Origin: an uncultured Lachnospiraceae bacterium
Lineage (GTDB): Bacteria > Bacillota > Clostridia > Lachnospirales > Lachnospiraceae
Length of the DNA: 46,865 nucleotides
Direction of reading: 5' to 3'
Assembly (NCBI GenBank): GCA_946546945.1
Contig: CAMNOU010000018.1
Span: forward strand, 1-46,865
The notes under the pieces were generated by a model that was given only the letters and a program-made list of their open reading frames with translations, was not told the origin of the DNA and ran no database searches. Each line of letters opens with the position of its first letter. The stretch's first letter is position 1. Positions 7,658 through 16,321 of this stretch are shown here, one piece after another. Position numbers and translations under genes: made by a program.

Positions 7658-9901
7658 ATGTTAAAAATCATCAATACAACAACAGAGAACGATTATACAA
7701 CGACAGCACTTGCCTCCACTGTCGTTTCAGCCGTTTATTCGGCGGACGGTGAGGAAAAGACAGTAAATGCAGGCAGAGGGGAGACTCTTGTTCTGGTCGT
7801 AGATGGCGTACAGAAGGATCTGCTTCCGGGAAAAGAGTACGAGGTGAGAGAAAGCTTTGTAATCAAAAGTGTAAAAATCTGCCGGATCGGAGGGCCGAAG
7901 GCGGCTCCCTGGATCGGGGCAAAGGAAGAGGAGAAGGCAACCTATTATTTTCGTCAGGCGCTTCTTCTGGATCATGGAAAAATCGTGGAGGACGGATCGG
8001 TAAGAGAAGTGATCCGGGGCGGCACCTGTGATGAGACGAAGGCTGAGGGAATCACACTGGAAGCCGGAGGCGCACATTTTAATGGAATCCTTGCGGACAA
8101 CGGAACAAAGTACACCATCCGTAATTCCAGATTCTATGCCTGCGGAGATGGCGGAGACGATCTGGCAGGCTGGGGGGCTGCCATCATGGCGGACAACCAA
8201 TCCGAGATCGACATCAATGACAGCTGGATTGAGACCGAAGGAGCTATACGCTGTGCCGTATACGTCGACAATACTTCCATTGTGAATGTGGAAAATACGG
8301 TTATTTATACAAAGGAGACACAGGATACCTTTGAGGAATTTGCCAATCTGGTTCCGGGAATGATGAAACGTGTTCCTTTCGCCCTTGGAATGGAGGGGAC
8401 CGTCCGCTCTCTGAATGTGATGGCAGACGGGCAGGGCCGCTTCAAAAACTGCATGGTCGTATCCACAGGCTGGGGAGCTCTTTCTACAGATTCCGGGACA
8501 TCCTATGATATCTGCGGAACCTATGCTTTGGATGTAGAAGATACTCTCTCCGGTATCGGAACCATGGAAACGGCACAGGAAGGGAAAGAGTACACCGCGA
8601 CTAAGATCGTAAATGGTGTGAAGTACGGTTTTACAGTGGGCGGCTCCGGATATGTTACCTATGCGGACTCCGGCGTACATAACCGTTATAAGAACGTAGA
8701 ATTCTATGCCCCGGACTATATCCAGGTCATGGGATCCGGAAGAACCGGTTCTTCCTACATTGACTCCTATTTAAGTTCACAGCATACCGCATTCATGACC
8801 CAGCAGACCGGCGGCGGCACCTTTGATTTTATCAACACCACGATCGATACCGTGGATGCTTTGCTCCAGATTAAATCCGGCGCGGCGAATACCGGTTTTT
8901 CCAATATTATCCTGGACAATTCCAGAGTCAGATTTTCCGGCACATCCACCCGTACAGAAGACGGGATCCTGGTTGAACTGGTAGAGTCTGATGATGCAGG
9001 AAACCCCGGAATCACGACCTATACGATCGATGATCATCCGGAAAAGGCACAGGGCACACGTTCAGAAGTTGCTGACTGTAATGCGGTTTTCAAAAACGGC
9101 AGTTACAGGGGAGATATTTACAATAGTATCTATAACTACAAACAGACGCTGAATGTTGTTGTTGAGAATGCTTCGCTGACCGGCCGTGTGTCTTCCACGA
9201 CGGCAGTGCATGTCGATCTGGAAGGAAATATCGTGCCGAACGGAACCGTTCTGAACGCATTCATGGGATCCAGAGAGTATGACCACGTCAACTATCTGGC
9301 CGAAAAAGGCGGCATGGGCAATGACGCAAAGATTATCGGCCGTTTCTGCCATACCGCGGCTCCGATTCTGAACAATCCGGTCAATGTGACATTAAAAGAC
9401 TCTGTCTGGTCCATCACGGGAAGCGGGTATATCAATCATCTTACGGTGGATACCCTGGATGAGCTGCAGGCATCAGCAGCTGTCACCATTACGGTGAAGG
9501 CGCTGACTGCGGGCGGAAAAGCTTATGAGGACGGCACCTATACCGAAGGGAATGTGGCAATTGTTGTGGATTCCACACCGGTCGAGGTGATCGATAATGG
9601 TGTCGCTGATGCCGGGCAGACTTACGGGAATGTGGTATATGCTTTTATCGTGGAGACAGAAGAGGGAGAAAAGAATTCACAGGCAGTGGATGTAAAACGC
9701 CAGAACTATATTGATGGGAATCTGTATTTCCGGCTTGTGCCTGCGGAAGGATTTGAGATTGTATCCTTTTCATCAAAAGGCGGGAAAATCGAGGAAAACC
9801 GGGCAGAGGGAGAACTCGCCGGCTATGAGTATGTGCTGAGTCCGGACGAGGGATCTCAAGAAATGCATGCTGCGATTGTGGTAAAAGAAAAGGACACATA
9901 A
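7658..9901 (+). CDS. Large right-handed beta-helix protein without signal peptide
   Basis: A 747-residue protein rich in short beta strands, Asn, Gly and Thr. Repeating short-strand turns (for example NTVIYT and NVTLKDSVWSI) are typical of a right-handed parallel beta-helix. The N-terminus has no hydrophobic segment, so it appears cytoplasmic. It is homologous to the lipoprotein at 16322-18451: both share the DIYN/SIYN turn, the NGTVLNAF or STLNGAI region, the NVTL-DS-W segment and a closing A(Y/G)E-GTYT motif. The C-terminal ~110 residues (from about TPVEVID) are an extra domain not present in the lipoprotein. No catalytic residues could be assigned. It is the last gene of the MDR/VOC operon. 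It may be a carbohydrate- or phenolic-binding scaffold or an unrecognised lyase/isomerase; function unknown. Confidence 0.7.
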   Translation: MLKIINTTTENDYTTTALASTVVSAVYSADGEEKTVNAGRGETLVLVVDGVQKDLLPGKEYEVRESFVIKSVKICRIGGPKAAPWIGAKEEEKATYYFRQALLLDHGKIVEDGSVREVIRGGTCDETKAEGITLEAGGAHFNGILADNGTKYTIRNSRFYACGDGGDDLAGWGAAIMADNQSEIDINDSWIETEGAIRCAVYVDNTSIVNVENTVIYTKETQDTFEEFANLVPGMMKRVPFALGMEGTVRSLNVMADGQGRFKNCMVVSTGWGALSTDSGTSYDICGTYALDVEDTLSGIGTMETAQEGKEYTATKIVNGVKYGFTVGGSGYVTYADSGVHNRYKNVEFYAPDYIQVMGSGRTGSSYIDSYLSSQHTAFMTQQTGGGTFDFINTTIDTVDALLQIKSGAANTGFSNIILDNSRVRFSGTSTRTEDGILVELVESDDAGNPGITTYTIDDHPEKAQGTRSEVADCNAVFKNGSYRGDIYNSIYNYKQTLNVVVENASLTGRVSSTTAVHVDLEGNIVPNGTVLNAFMGSREYDHVNYLAEKGGMGNDAKIIGRFCHTAAPILNNPVNVTLKDSVWSITGSGYINHLTVDTLDELQASAAVTITVKALTAGGKAYEDGTYTEGNVAIVVDSTPVEVIDNGVADAGQTYGNVVYAFIVETEEGEKNSQAVDVKRQNYIDGNLYFRLVPAEGFEIVSFSSKGGKIEENRAEGELAGYEYVLSPDEGSQEMHAAIVVKEKDT

Positions 9902-9904
9902 AAC

Positions 9905-9926
9905 GTCACTTTTTTCATAAAAAGTT
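9905..9926 (+). promoter_or_regulatory. Candidate response-regulator site upstream of MFS-1
   Basis: GTCACTTTTT, a few variable bases, then AAAAAGTT. A near copy occurs at 16204-16226 before the beta-helix lipoprotein. TCAC of the motif is 46-47 bases before a -10-like hexamer in both cases (CATAAT at 9953 and TAAGAT at 16252). The YesN-like regulator encoded between these two genes is the natural candidate binder (inference). Confidence 0.45.
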
Positions 9927-10001
9927 GCCTTTAAGAAGGAAATGGATTTTGCCATAATACAGTCATCAGAACAATCCAAATTCAGAAGGGAGAATGAAAA
10001 A

Positions 10002-11315
10002 ATGGCAAAAAACAAAAAATTCTTAGGCTACGCGATTCTGCTGTGTATTCTGGGTGTCATCTTCATGTTCCTGTATTCAGGGCTTCAGAATGACCAGATC
10101 AATATCATCCAGGCCTTCATCACGGCGGATGGCAGCGGCTGGAACGCGAAGGCAACACAGATGCCGATGACCGTCGGAAATGTGATCTGTATCCTGCTGA
10201 CTTTTGTGTACGGCACGCTTTTTATTAAATTCGGTGTTAAAAAGCCTCTGATCGTTGTCATGATCATTACGGCAATCGCAACCATCGGTATTGCGGCCGC
10301 AAACGGACTCGACTGCAATGGGGGCGCGGCTTCCGGAAATTATGGTCTGTTTTTCATCTCATTGCTGATCGTACGATGCGGATGTATGATTCTGCAGATG
10401 GCAGGCTTCATGCTGGTAGCGAACTGGTTTATCAAGTTCCGCGGACAGATCATGGGCGTCATCACAATGGGAAGCCCGATTTTCTCGGTCGTAGGCACTT
10501 CCGGAATGTCAAAAATAATCATGAACAAATTCGGCGGTGATTACAGACCATTCTATGTCGCCATTGCAGTGCTGATCGTCATTGTATGCATCGTCGTTGC
10601 AGTCGGCATCAAAGATACGCCCGAGGATGCCGGGTTATATCCGGATGGCGCGGATCACGCTCCGATCTCAGAGGAAAATGCGGAAATCAAACTGACCGTT
10701 GGCCAGGTATTGAGACAGAAAAAAGCATGGCTGCTGATCGTTTCCTTCGGCGCGTTTCAGTTTATTATCAATGCCTGCATGGGTTCGATGGCTGTTCGCT
10801 ACATTTCCCTTGGCGGACCGGAACTGTGGGTGCAGAAAGCAGTTACATTTCTGGCAGTCGGCGCCATCTTAGGTATCCCGATGTCCTATGTGTTCGGTTT
10901 CCTGGATGACAAGTTCGGTTCGGTAAAAGCATCCATCGTCCTTGGAATCTGTGAGTTCCTTCCGGTACTTTGTCTCATGCTGCAGCCGGAGGGCGGTTCC
11001 GTACCTCTGATGGTTGGCTGGGGATTCGGTGTAGCCTGCATGACAGGCGGCGTGCCGACGATGCATCCCTGCATCACATCTTACGCTTACGGGCGCAGAG
11101 AGTATCAGTCAGCGAACCGTATCATTATGGCAATTCAGCTCATTCCCTCCGCAGTAGCAGCCATGATGATGGTAGCCCTGATCGAAGCAGGAAAAGGGAC
11201 GCTGGCATACGGAATCCTGGTTGTGATCATCATTGTCGGTCTGATCGCAATGATTCCGATGCTGAAGATTCCGGATGCCAATGCGGCTGACCGTATGTAC
11301 GCAGACAAACAATAA
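10002..11315 (+). CDS. MFS transporter, OFA/monocarboxylate-type (MFS-1)
   Basis: A 437-residue, twelve-helix major-facilitator carrier in the inner membrane. Hydrophobic helices alternate with short polar loops, there is a central hydrophilic loop (about 205-235, rich in Asp/Glu), and the family pattern NWFIKFRGQIMGV lies after helix 4. The type resembles oxalate:formate and monocarboxylate antiporters, so an aromatic or short-chain organic acid is a reasonable cargo (inference). Start 10002 follows AAGGGAG by nine to ten bases; upstream in-frame codons lack a site. It is a single-gene transcript: beta-helix gene ends 100 bp upstream, and a terminator follows at 11333. Confidence 0.88.
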   Translation: MAKNKKFLGYAILLCILGVIFMFLYSGLQNDQINIIQAFITADGSGWNAKATQMPMTVGNVICILLTFVYGTLFIKFGVKKPLIVVMIITAIATIGIAAANGLDCNGGAASGNYGLFFISLLIVRCGCMILQMAGFMLVANWFIKFRGQIMGVITMGSPIFSVVGTSGMSKIIMNKFGGDYRPFYVAIAVLIVIVCIVVAVGIKDTPEDAGLYPDGADHAPISEENAEIKLTVGQVLRQKKAWLLIVSFGAFQFIINACMGSMAVRYISLGGPELWVQKAVTFLAVGAILGIPMSYVFGFLDDKFGSVKASIVLGICEFLPVLCLMLQPEGGSVPLMVGWGFGVACMTGGVPTMHPCITSYAYGRREYQSANRIIMAIQLIPSAVAAMMMVALIEAGKGTLAYGILVVIIIVGLIAMIPMLKIPDANAADRMYADKQ

Positions 11316-11332
11316 CGAAGCCAATTGTTTGT

Positions 11333-11382
11333 AAAAAGAGAGCGCTGTGCAGATTACCTGATCTGTACAGTACTCTCTTTTT
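11333..11382 (+). terminator. Rho-independent terminator after MFS-1
   Basis: A long, slightly imperfect stem: AAAAAGAGAG...CTGTGCAGAT (11333-11354) pairs with ATCTGTACAG...CTCTCTTTTT (11361-11382), ending in a T-run. Confidence 0.88.
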
Positions 11383-11455
11383 CCCGCTTCATTGTGCGAA
11401 GGAAAGATTCTGATTAAAATGAAAGTCATGATTCAAGAACAGGCTGGTGTGTATT

Positions 11456-12793
11456 ATGGAAAAAATCAAAAAAAAGAAAAAGAATGTGATCCTTCTGATT
11501 CTTCTCCTCTGTGCAGGACTGATCTTCTTTCTGGTGACGCTGCTGATGGACGTTCTGGGAAATCAGGCGCGGAAGAATCACAGAGAAGAGGACTCTTCCG
11601 CAGTGGAACTGGATGTTGTCTATGCTTTTCAGAATCCGCAGTGGAATGCTTCCATGGAGCGGGTAATCCGCGCGTTTGAAGAGAAATATCCGGACATCAT
11701 CCTGAATTATGAAGTGAATTACGGGGACAGTGTCTATGAGGATATTCTCACGAAAAAAATAGCCCGCGACGAGCTGGGAGATCTGGTGCAGCTGAAGACG
11801 CCGGACGCGTATGTTTCCGCCGGGCTTCTCGGAGAGTTGGACGCATCTGTTTTAAAGCAGTGCCGGGAGGTCTATTCCAGTGATGGAAAAGGATACGGCG
11901 TCCCCATGGCGGAATCGACCTGGGGGATACTTTATAATAAGAACCTGTTTGCGCAGTGCGGGCTTGATGTTCCGGAGACCTATGAACAATTTCTGCAGGC
12001 CTGTGAGACTTTAAAACAGAACCATATCACGCCTGTTGGGATTGCCGGAGCAGATCTGTGGCACCTGGAATACTGGATGAACCATTTTTTTAGCACAGAT
12101 GTGCTTTCGCGGGATGCCCGGTGGCTTCAAAAATGCGCTGCCGGGCAGACGGCCTGGACAGATGCAGAAGCGGTGCGGATGATGCAGCATCTGAAGACTC
12201 TGTTTGAAAACGGATATGTCAATGAGAACTGGATGAATGTATCGGATGCCAGTCTGTCCTACCGGATGTCGGAGGAAGCGGCCGCGATGATTTATACCGG
12301 ACCGTGGACAGCAGCACAGGTCCGTCAGCTGAATCCGGATATTGATCTGGGATGGTTCTATTTGCCGGATGAAGAAGGGGAACGTTATGCACCGGACCAT
12401 CTGGATGCCTACTGGTCTGTGACGAAAGAGTGCGCGCAGGACGAAGACAGATATCAGGCGGCCATGCTGTTTCTGAATTTTTTTTATTCAGATACTGTGT
12501 ATGCAGATTTCTGTGAATCGACCGGCACGTTTCCCATGGGGAAAGAAGATGCCGGATTTGAGGCCGGAGCGTTTGGAAGTGAGGTGTCCGAAGCGATGGA
12601 ACTGGCGGATCATAAGGTCTCTGTTTATATCGGGAATGAAGAGACACCGGAGGGGTTCGAAAAATACATGCTTGAGACTGTAAGGGAAATCATGTACGGA
12701 TCCTGCGGCACGGAGGAGGGGCTGCAGAGGATACAGGACTTCTGGGAACAGCTGAGCCACGAACCGGAAGGCGGACAGGGGGATATGCCATGA
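11456..12793 (+). CDS. Membrane-anchored extracellular solute-binding protein (sensor partner)
   Basis: A 445-residue family-1 (sugar-type) solute-binding protein. Residues 1-9 are Lys-rich, 10-33 form a hydrophobic anchor, and no lipobox Cys is seen, so it is probably held by an uncleaved N-terminal helix. The body has the usual features (VIRAFEEKYPDI near the start, YGVPMAESTWGILYNKNLF in the middle, MIYTGPWTAAQV later). No ABC permease or ATPase gene is next to it. Its stop overlaps the start of the histidine kinase (ATGA, 12790-12793). This suggests it feeds ligand information to the kinase rather than to a transporter. The start at ATG 11456 is chosen over GTG 11447; neither has a strong ribosome site. 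Confidence 0.85.
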   Translation: MEKIKKKKKNVILLILLLCAGLIFFLVTLLMDVLGNQARKNHREEDSSAVELDVVYAFQNPQWNASMERVIRAFEEKYPDIILNYEVNYGDSVYEDILTKKIARDELGDLVQLKTPDAYVSAGLLGELDASVLKQCREVYSSDGKGYGVPMAESTWGILYNKNLFAQCGLDVPETYEQFLQACETLKQNHITPVGIAGADLWHLEYWMNHFFSTDVLSRDARWLQKCAAGQTAWTDAEAVRMMQHLKTLFENGYVNENWMNVSDASLSYRMSEEAAAMIYTGPWTAAQVRQLNPDIDLGWFYLPDEEGERYAPDHLDAYWSVTKECAQDEDRYQAAMLFLNFFYSDTVYADFCESTGTFPMGKEDAGFEAGAFGSEVSEAMELADHKVSVYIGNEETPEGFEKYMLETVREIMYGSCGTEEGLQRIQDFWEQLSHEPEGGQGDMP

Positions 12794-14595
12794 GACAGAT
12801 GAAAGTCAGAACGACCTTTTTTAAAATGACGGTATCTTTTCTGGTGTTTGGTCTGATCCCGCTGTTTTTGCTGAGTATCCTCTTTTTTTCCCGTTACAGC
12901 GGCATTGTAAGAGACAATCTCGTCACCGGCTATCAAACCATGAATTCCTACGCCGCAAAAAATGTGGCGGCGGTGATCACAAGCGCGGATGAGGCGCTGG
13001 GAGACCTGTATGATTACCGGGATCCGGAGGGAAAGACGCTGACGGATATTCTCCGTGACAACTCGGAAAACAACAGTGAACAGGAACAGGAGATCAGCAG
13101 AGCCCTGCTGTTCGCAATGGGGAAAAGCCCGTATCTTTCTTCCATCCGTCTGTCTGACCGCAGCGGAAGGATTTACAGCCTGTACGCCAATCCCGAAAAA
13201 ACCCTGAAGAGTGATTTTACAAAAAGTATGACCATTCATACGGATGGTCCGGATGATAAAGTGACGCGCATGAAACTGTTCGGGACATTTCCGGAGGAAG
13301 AAATCTGTGTGAATTCCGAAGATTATGTGTTCAGCATCGCAAGAAACTACATGGACACGACAAAAGTCAGTTCCTCCTGCTCTGAAGTCCTGGCATATGT
13401 GTTTGCGGATGTCAATATCAGCAGGATCCGTGATGTTGTAGAGGAGGCAGGGTTCAGTCCGGGGAGATTTTATATCTACAGTACGTCTACCGGCCAGTAC
13501 CTGTACAGCGACTCGGATACGGATTATCGAAACGGGGCACATCCGCTCGCGTTTTGTGAGAATCTGTTTGGTGAAACGGATGGTGCGCAGCAGATCGGGT
13601 CTCATTGGGTATTCTTTGATAAGATTGAAAATGTCGACGCATACGCTGTTCTGGTCATGGATCAGAGTGATTTGATGGGGATTTTTTTTCAGAGCCGCAT
13701 TGTGCTGATTCTGATTCTGTGCTTTTCCTGTGCAGTACTCCTGATCCTGTATATGATGTTTTCCATCCGGATGAGCGCGCCGGCCAGAAAACTGAAGGAA
13801 GCGATGGAGCAGGTGGAAAAGGGAAATCTGGATGTGCATGTTGATCTGGAGACCCGGGATGAGATGGGATATGTGGCGGATGGGTTCAACAAGATGACAA
13901 AACGGCTGAAAGATTATATCAACCGGGTCTATGTGGCTGAAATCTGCCGGAAAGATGCGGAATTGAATGCCTTAAAGATGCAGATCCAGCCTCATTTTCT
14001 GTATAATTCGCTGGATGTGATCCGCATGACTGCGCTTGATCAGGAGGATGCAAAGACAGCGAGGCTTCTGGAAAGTCTTGCGAAACAGCTTCGCTATGTG
14101 ATGGGGACACAGTCAGAGCGGATCCTGCTGAAAGATGAGCTGGACGCGATCCGGGAATATTTTGTCCTTGCAAAAGAGCGTTATGAGGGGCGGATTTCTC
14201 TGATGGTCTACGCGGCGGATGAAGACAGAAATCTGTTCATTCCAAAGCTGCTTTTGCAGCCTGTTGTGGAAAATGCGATCAGGCACGGCCTGCGTGAGAA
14301 ACAGGGGAACGGGGCAATTGCCATTCGCGCGGAAAGAAAGTCGGATTGCCTGGAAATCGTTGTGATGGATGACGGTCTGGGAATGGAGGAGGAGAAAGTG
14401 GAACATATCCGGCGTGTTCTGGAAGACCCGGACCGGACAACGGCAGTCGCAGACCGGAGTGTCAGCATCGGCATGCAGAATGTATATGACCGGATCAAGC
14501 TGAATTGCGGTAAAGAATATGGATTTTCAATTCAGAGCACGCCCGGGACAGGAACCATCGTTACATTCCGGCTGCCTGTCTGGGAGGAAGGATAA
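12790..14595 (+). CDS. YesM/LytS-type sensor histidine kinase
   Basis: A 601-residue membrane kinase. TM1 lies about residues 12-33, an extracellular sensing region follows to about 295, and TM2 spans about 300-322. A HAMP linker (about 323-375) precedes the His_kinase domain with IQPHFLYNSLD, phospho-acceptor His402. The ATPase domain has VENAIRHGLREK (N box) and MDDGLGM (G1 box). Domain order is that of YesM, normally paired with a YesN AraC-type regulator, and such a gene starts three bases after its stop. Overlap with the solute-binding gene implies a three-component sensing unit. The signal is likely a sugar or glycoside taken from the family-1 binding protein (inference). Confidence 0.93.
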   Translation: MRQMKVRTTFFKMTVSFLVFGLIPLFLLSILFFSRYSGIVRDNLVTGYQTMNSYAAKNVAAVITSADEALGDLYDYRDPEGKTLTDILRDNSENNSEQEQEISRALLFAMGKSPYLSSIRLSDRSGRIYSLYANPEKTLKSDFTKSMTIHTDGPDDKVTRMKLFGTFPEEEICVNSEDYVFSIARNYMDTTKVSSSCSEVLAYVFADVNISRIRDVVEEAGFSPGRFYIYSTSTGQYLYSDSDTDYRNGAHPLAFCENLFGETDGAQQIGSHWVFFDKIENVDAYAVLVMDQSDLMGIFFQSRIVLILILCFSCAVLLILYMMFSIRMSAPARKLKEAMEQVEKGNLDVHVDLETRDEMGYVADGFNKMTKRLKDYINRVYVAEICRKDAELNALKMQIQPHFLYNSLDVIRMTALDQEDAKTARLLESLAKQLRYVMGTQSERILLKDELDAIREYFVLAKERYEGRISLMVYAADEDRNLFIPKLLLQPVVENAIRHGLREKQGNGAIAIRAERKSDCLEIVVMDDGLGMEEEKVEHIRRVLEDPDRTTAVADRSVSIGMQNVYDRIKLNCGKEYGFSIQSTPGTGTIVTFRLPVWEEG

Positions 14596-14598
14596 AAT

Positions 14599-16197
14599 AT
14601 GTGGAAACTGGTGATTGCGGATGATGAGCGCATCATCGTCAAAGGTCTGAAAAAACTGATTGACTGGGAAGCGCTGAACATTGAAATCGCGGGGGAGGCT
14701 TACAACGGAGAACAGTTGAAAAAGCTGATTGAGTACGCGGATCCGGATATTGTGCTGACAGATATTATGATGCCTTATATGACCGGCCTGGAGCTGATCA
14801 GCTGGTATAAAGAACAAAAGGGAAAAGCAAAGTTCATCTTTGTCAGCGGCTATCAGGAGTTTTCCTATGCGCAGGAAGCCATTAAGAACGGCGCGGTGGA
14901 TTATCTGTTAAAACCGGTGGGGGCAGATGAGCTGACAGAAGCTGTCACGAAGGCGATCCGCCAGATCGAGGAGCAGAATACGGCGGAGATTTTTCAGGAG
15001 AAGAAGGATGAGTTCCAGAAACTGTTTGAGCATCTGAACGACGGGCGGAATTATGAGAACGAAGATCTGTATCAGATCTTCCGGGCGGAGAATTTTGATT
15101 ACCGCGACTGCTTTTTTGTTGGTATCTGCGCAGGAATCTGCCCGGACGAAGCAGCAAAGCTGAGTGAAGCGTCTTTTGCGCATTTTAATCTGACTCGTTT
15201 CTCCGTGTTTAACCGGCTGATGGGCGCCTTCGCAGAACGGAAACTGGGATTTGTTGTAAAGAAGGATGAAAATGCGCAGCACATGATCGGTGTTTTTCCC
15301 CAGAAAGACAGAGCGTGTTATATCGAGAAATATGTGGATCCGATCCGCCGGCAGATCGAGGAGGATTGCGGAGTCGGAATCTGCATGGGAATCGGGACAC
15401 CGACCGTTCAGCCCGCGGAAATTTTTCCTTCTTATCAGGCTGCGAAGGTGGCGTTTGGCCTTTACCATTTTGAAGAAAAAAGATTGATCGAGATCGGGAG
15501 CATCCACAGGAATTACGAGGTCTCCTTCGAGGACTATAAGGAGAGTCTGGAACAGGCTTTCCGCGCGATTCTGACGAAATCGCCGGATGCCCTGGACCGC
15601 ATCGATCAGGTAATGGAACAGATCGAGGCAATTCATTATGGAAACTGGCAGGCGGTAATCATGCGGACCATGAATTTTACGGGAGAACTCGGTATCCGTC
15701 TGAATCAGTACCGGCTTTTGCCGGAGGATTTCTATGAGATGCAGGACAAACTGCAGGCCGAAGTGGAGGCGCAGTATACCATGTCTGCGCTCAGAAACTG
15801 TATCCACAGGCATTATGAAGACCTGACTTCACGAATCTATGAGAAGGGACGGACGCAGGACAAGATCCTGATCGAAGATGTGAAAAACTATATCCGGACG
15901 CACTATGCCCGGGATTTGTCGATCCGTGAACTGGCAGAGGTTGCCTGTGTCAGCCAGAATTATTTCAGCGCAATGTTCAAAAAAGAGACGGGGCAGAATT
16001 ACAAGGCGTTTCTGACGGACATCCGGATGGAAAAAGCACTGTCGCTGCTGGAAACCACCGATGACAAGACGTATGAAATCGGAGAGGCGGTCGGATATAA
16101 TAATGTGCGCCGTTTTGTGGATACCTTTAAGCAAAGATACGGGGTCAGTCCGATGGAATACCGCAAGGCGAAGCGCAGGGAAGAAAACTCTTTCTAA
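14599..16197 (+). CDS. YesN-type response regulator (REC + AraC DNA-binding)
   Basis: A 532-residue regulator. The receiver domain occupies about 1-120, with acidic pocket Asp8/Asp9, phospho-acceptor Asp55 (VLTDIMMPY) and Lys105 region (DYLLKPVG). A long central linker follows, then a C-terminal AraC pair of helix-turn-helix motifs (about 425-525; IRELAEVACVSQNYFSAMFK and NNVRRFVDTFKQRYGVSP). It is three bases after the kinase stop and surely its partner. Likely targets are the flanking MFS-1 and beta-helix lipoprotein genes, which share an upstream GTCACTTTTT motif. Confidence 0.94.
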   Translation: MWKLVIADDERIIVKGLKKLIDWEALNIEIAGEAYNGEQLKKLIEYADPDIVLTDIMMPYMTGLELISWYKEQKGKAKFIFVSGYQEFSYAQEAIKNGAVDYLLKPVGADELTEAVTKAIRQIEEQNTAEIFQEKKDEFQKLFEHLNDGRNYENEDLYQIFRAENFDYRDCFFVGICAGICPDEAAKLSEASFAHFNLTRFSVFNRLMGAFAERKLGFVVKKDENAQHMIGVFPQKDRACYIEKYVDPIRRQIEEDCGVGICMGIGTPTVQPAEIFPSYQAAKVAFGLYHFEEKRLIEIGSIHRNYEVSFEDYKESLEQAFRAILTKSPDALDRIDQVMEQIEAIHYGNWQAVIMRTMNFTGELGIRLNQYRLLPEDFYEMQDKLQAEVEAQYTMSALRNCIHRHYEDLTSRIYEKGRTQDKILIEDVKNYIRTHYARDLSIRELAEVACVSQNYFSAMFKKETGQNYKAFLTDIRMEKALSLLETTDDKTYEIGEAVGYNNVRRFVDTFKQRYGVSPMEYRKAKRREENSF

Positions 16198-16203
16198 TAA
16201 AAT

Positions 16204-16226
16204 GTCACTTTTTACTTGAAAAACTT
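16204..16226 (+). promoter_or_regulatory. Candidate response-regulator site upstream of the beta-helix lipoprotein
   Basis: GTCACTTTTT followed by AAAAACTT after five bases; near copy of 9905-9926. A TAAGAT hexamer at 16252-16257 may be the -10 box; no good -35 box is present, which fits an activator-dependent promoter. Confidence 0.45.
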
Positions 16227-16321
16227 CATTTTCATAAAGAACATCTTTCGTTAAGATAGAAACATCTTTTGAAAGGATACATCTTCAGACAGAAATCTTA
16301 ACAGAAAAGGAGAGCAGGAAT

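Noticed and set aside
9905..9960. Possible sigma-54 promoter (GG...GC pair before MFS-1)
   Set aside because: The GG to GC distance is 11 rather than 10 bases and no sigma-54 activator with an AAA+ domain is in the window.
12625..13839. Long minus-strand open frame (404 codons) opposite the histidine kinase
   Set aside because: The plus strand carries a complete, motif-rich kinase here; the antisense product has no recognisable domain or start signals.
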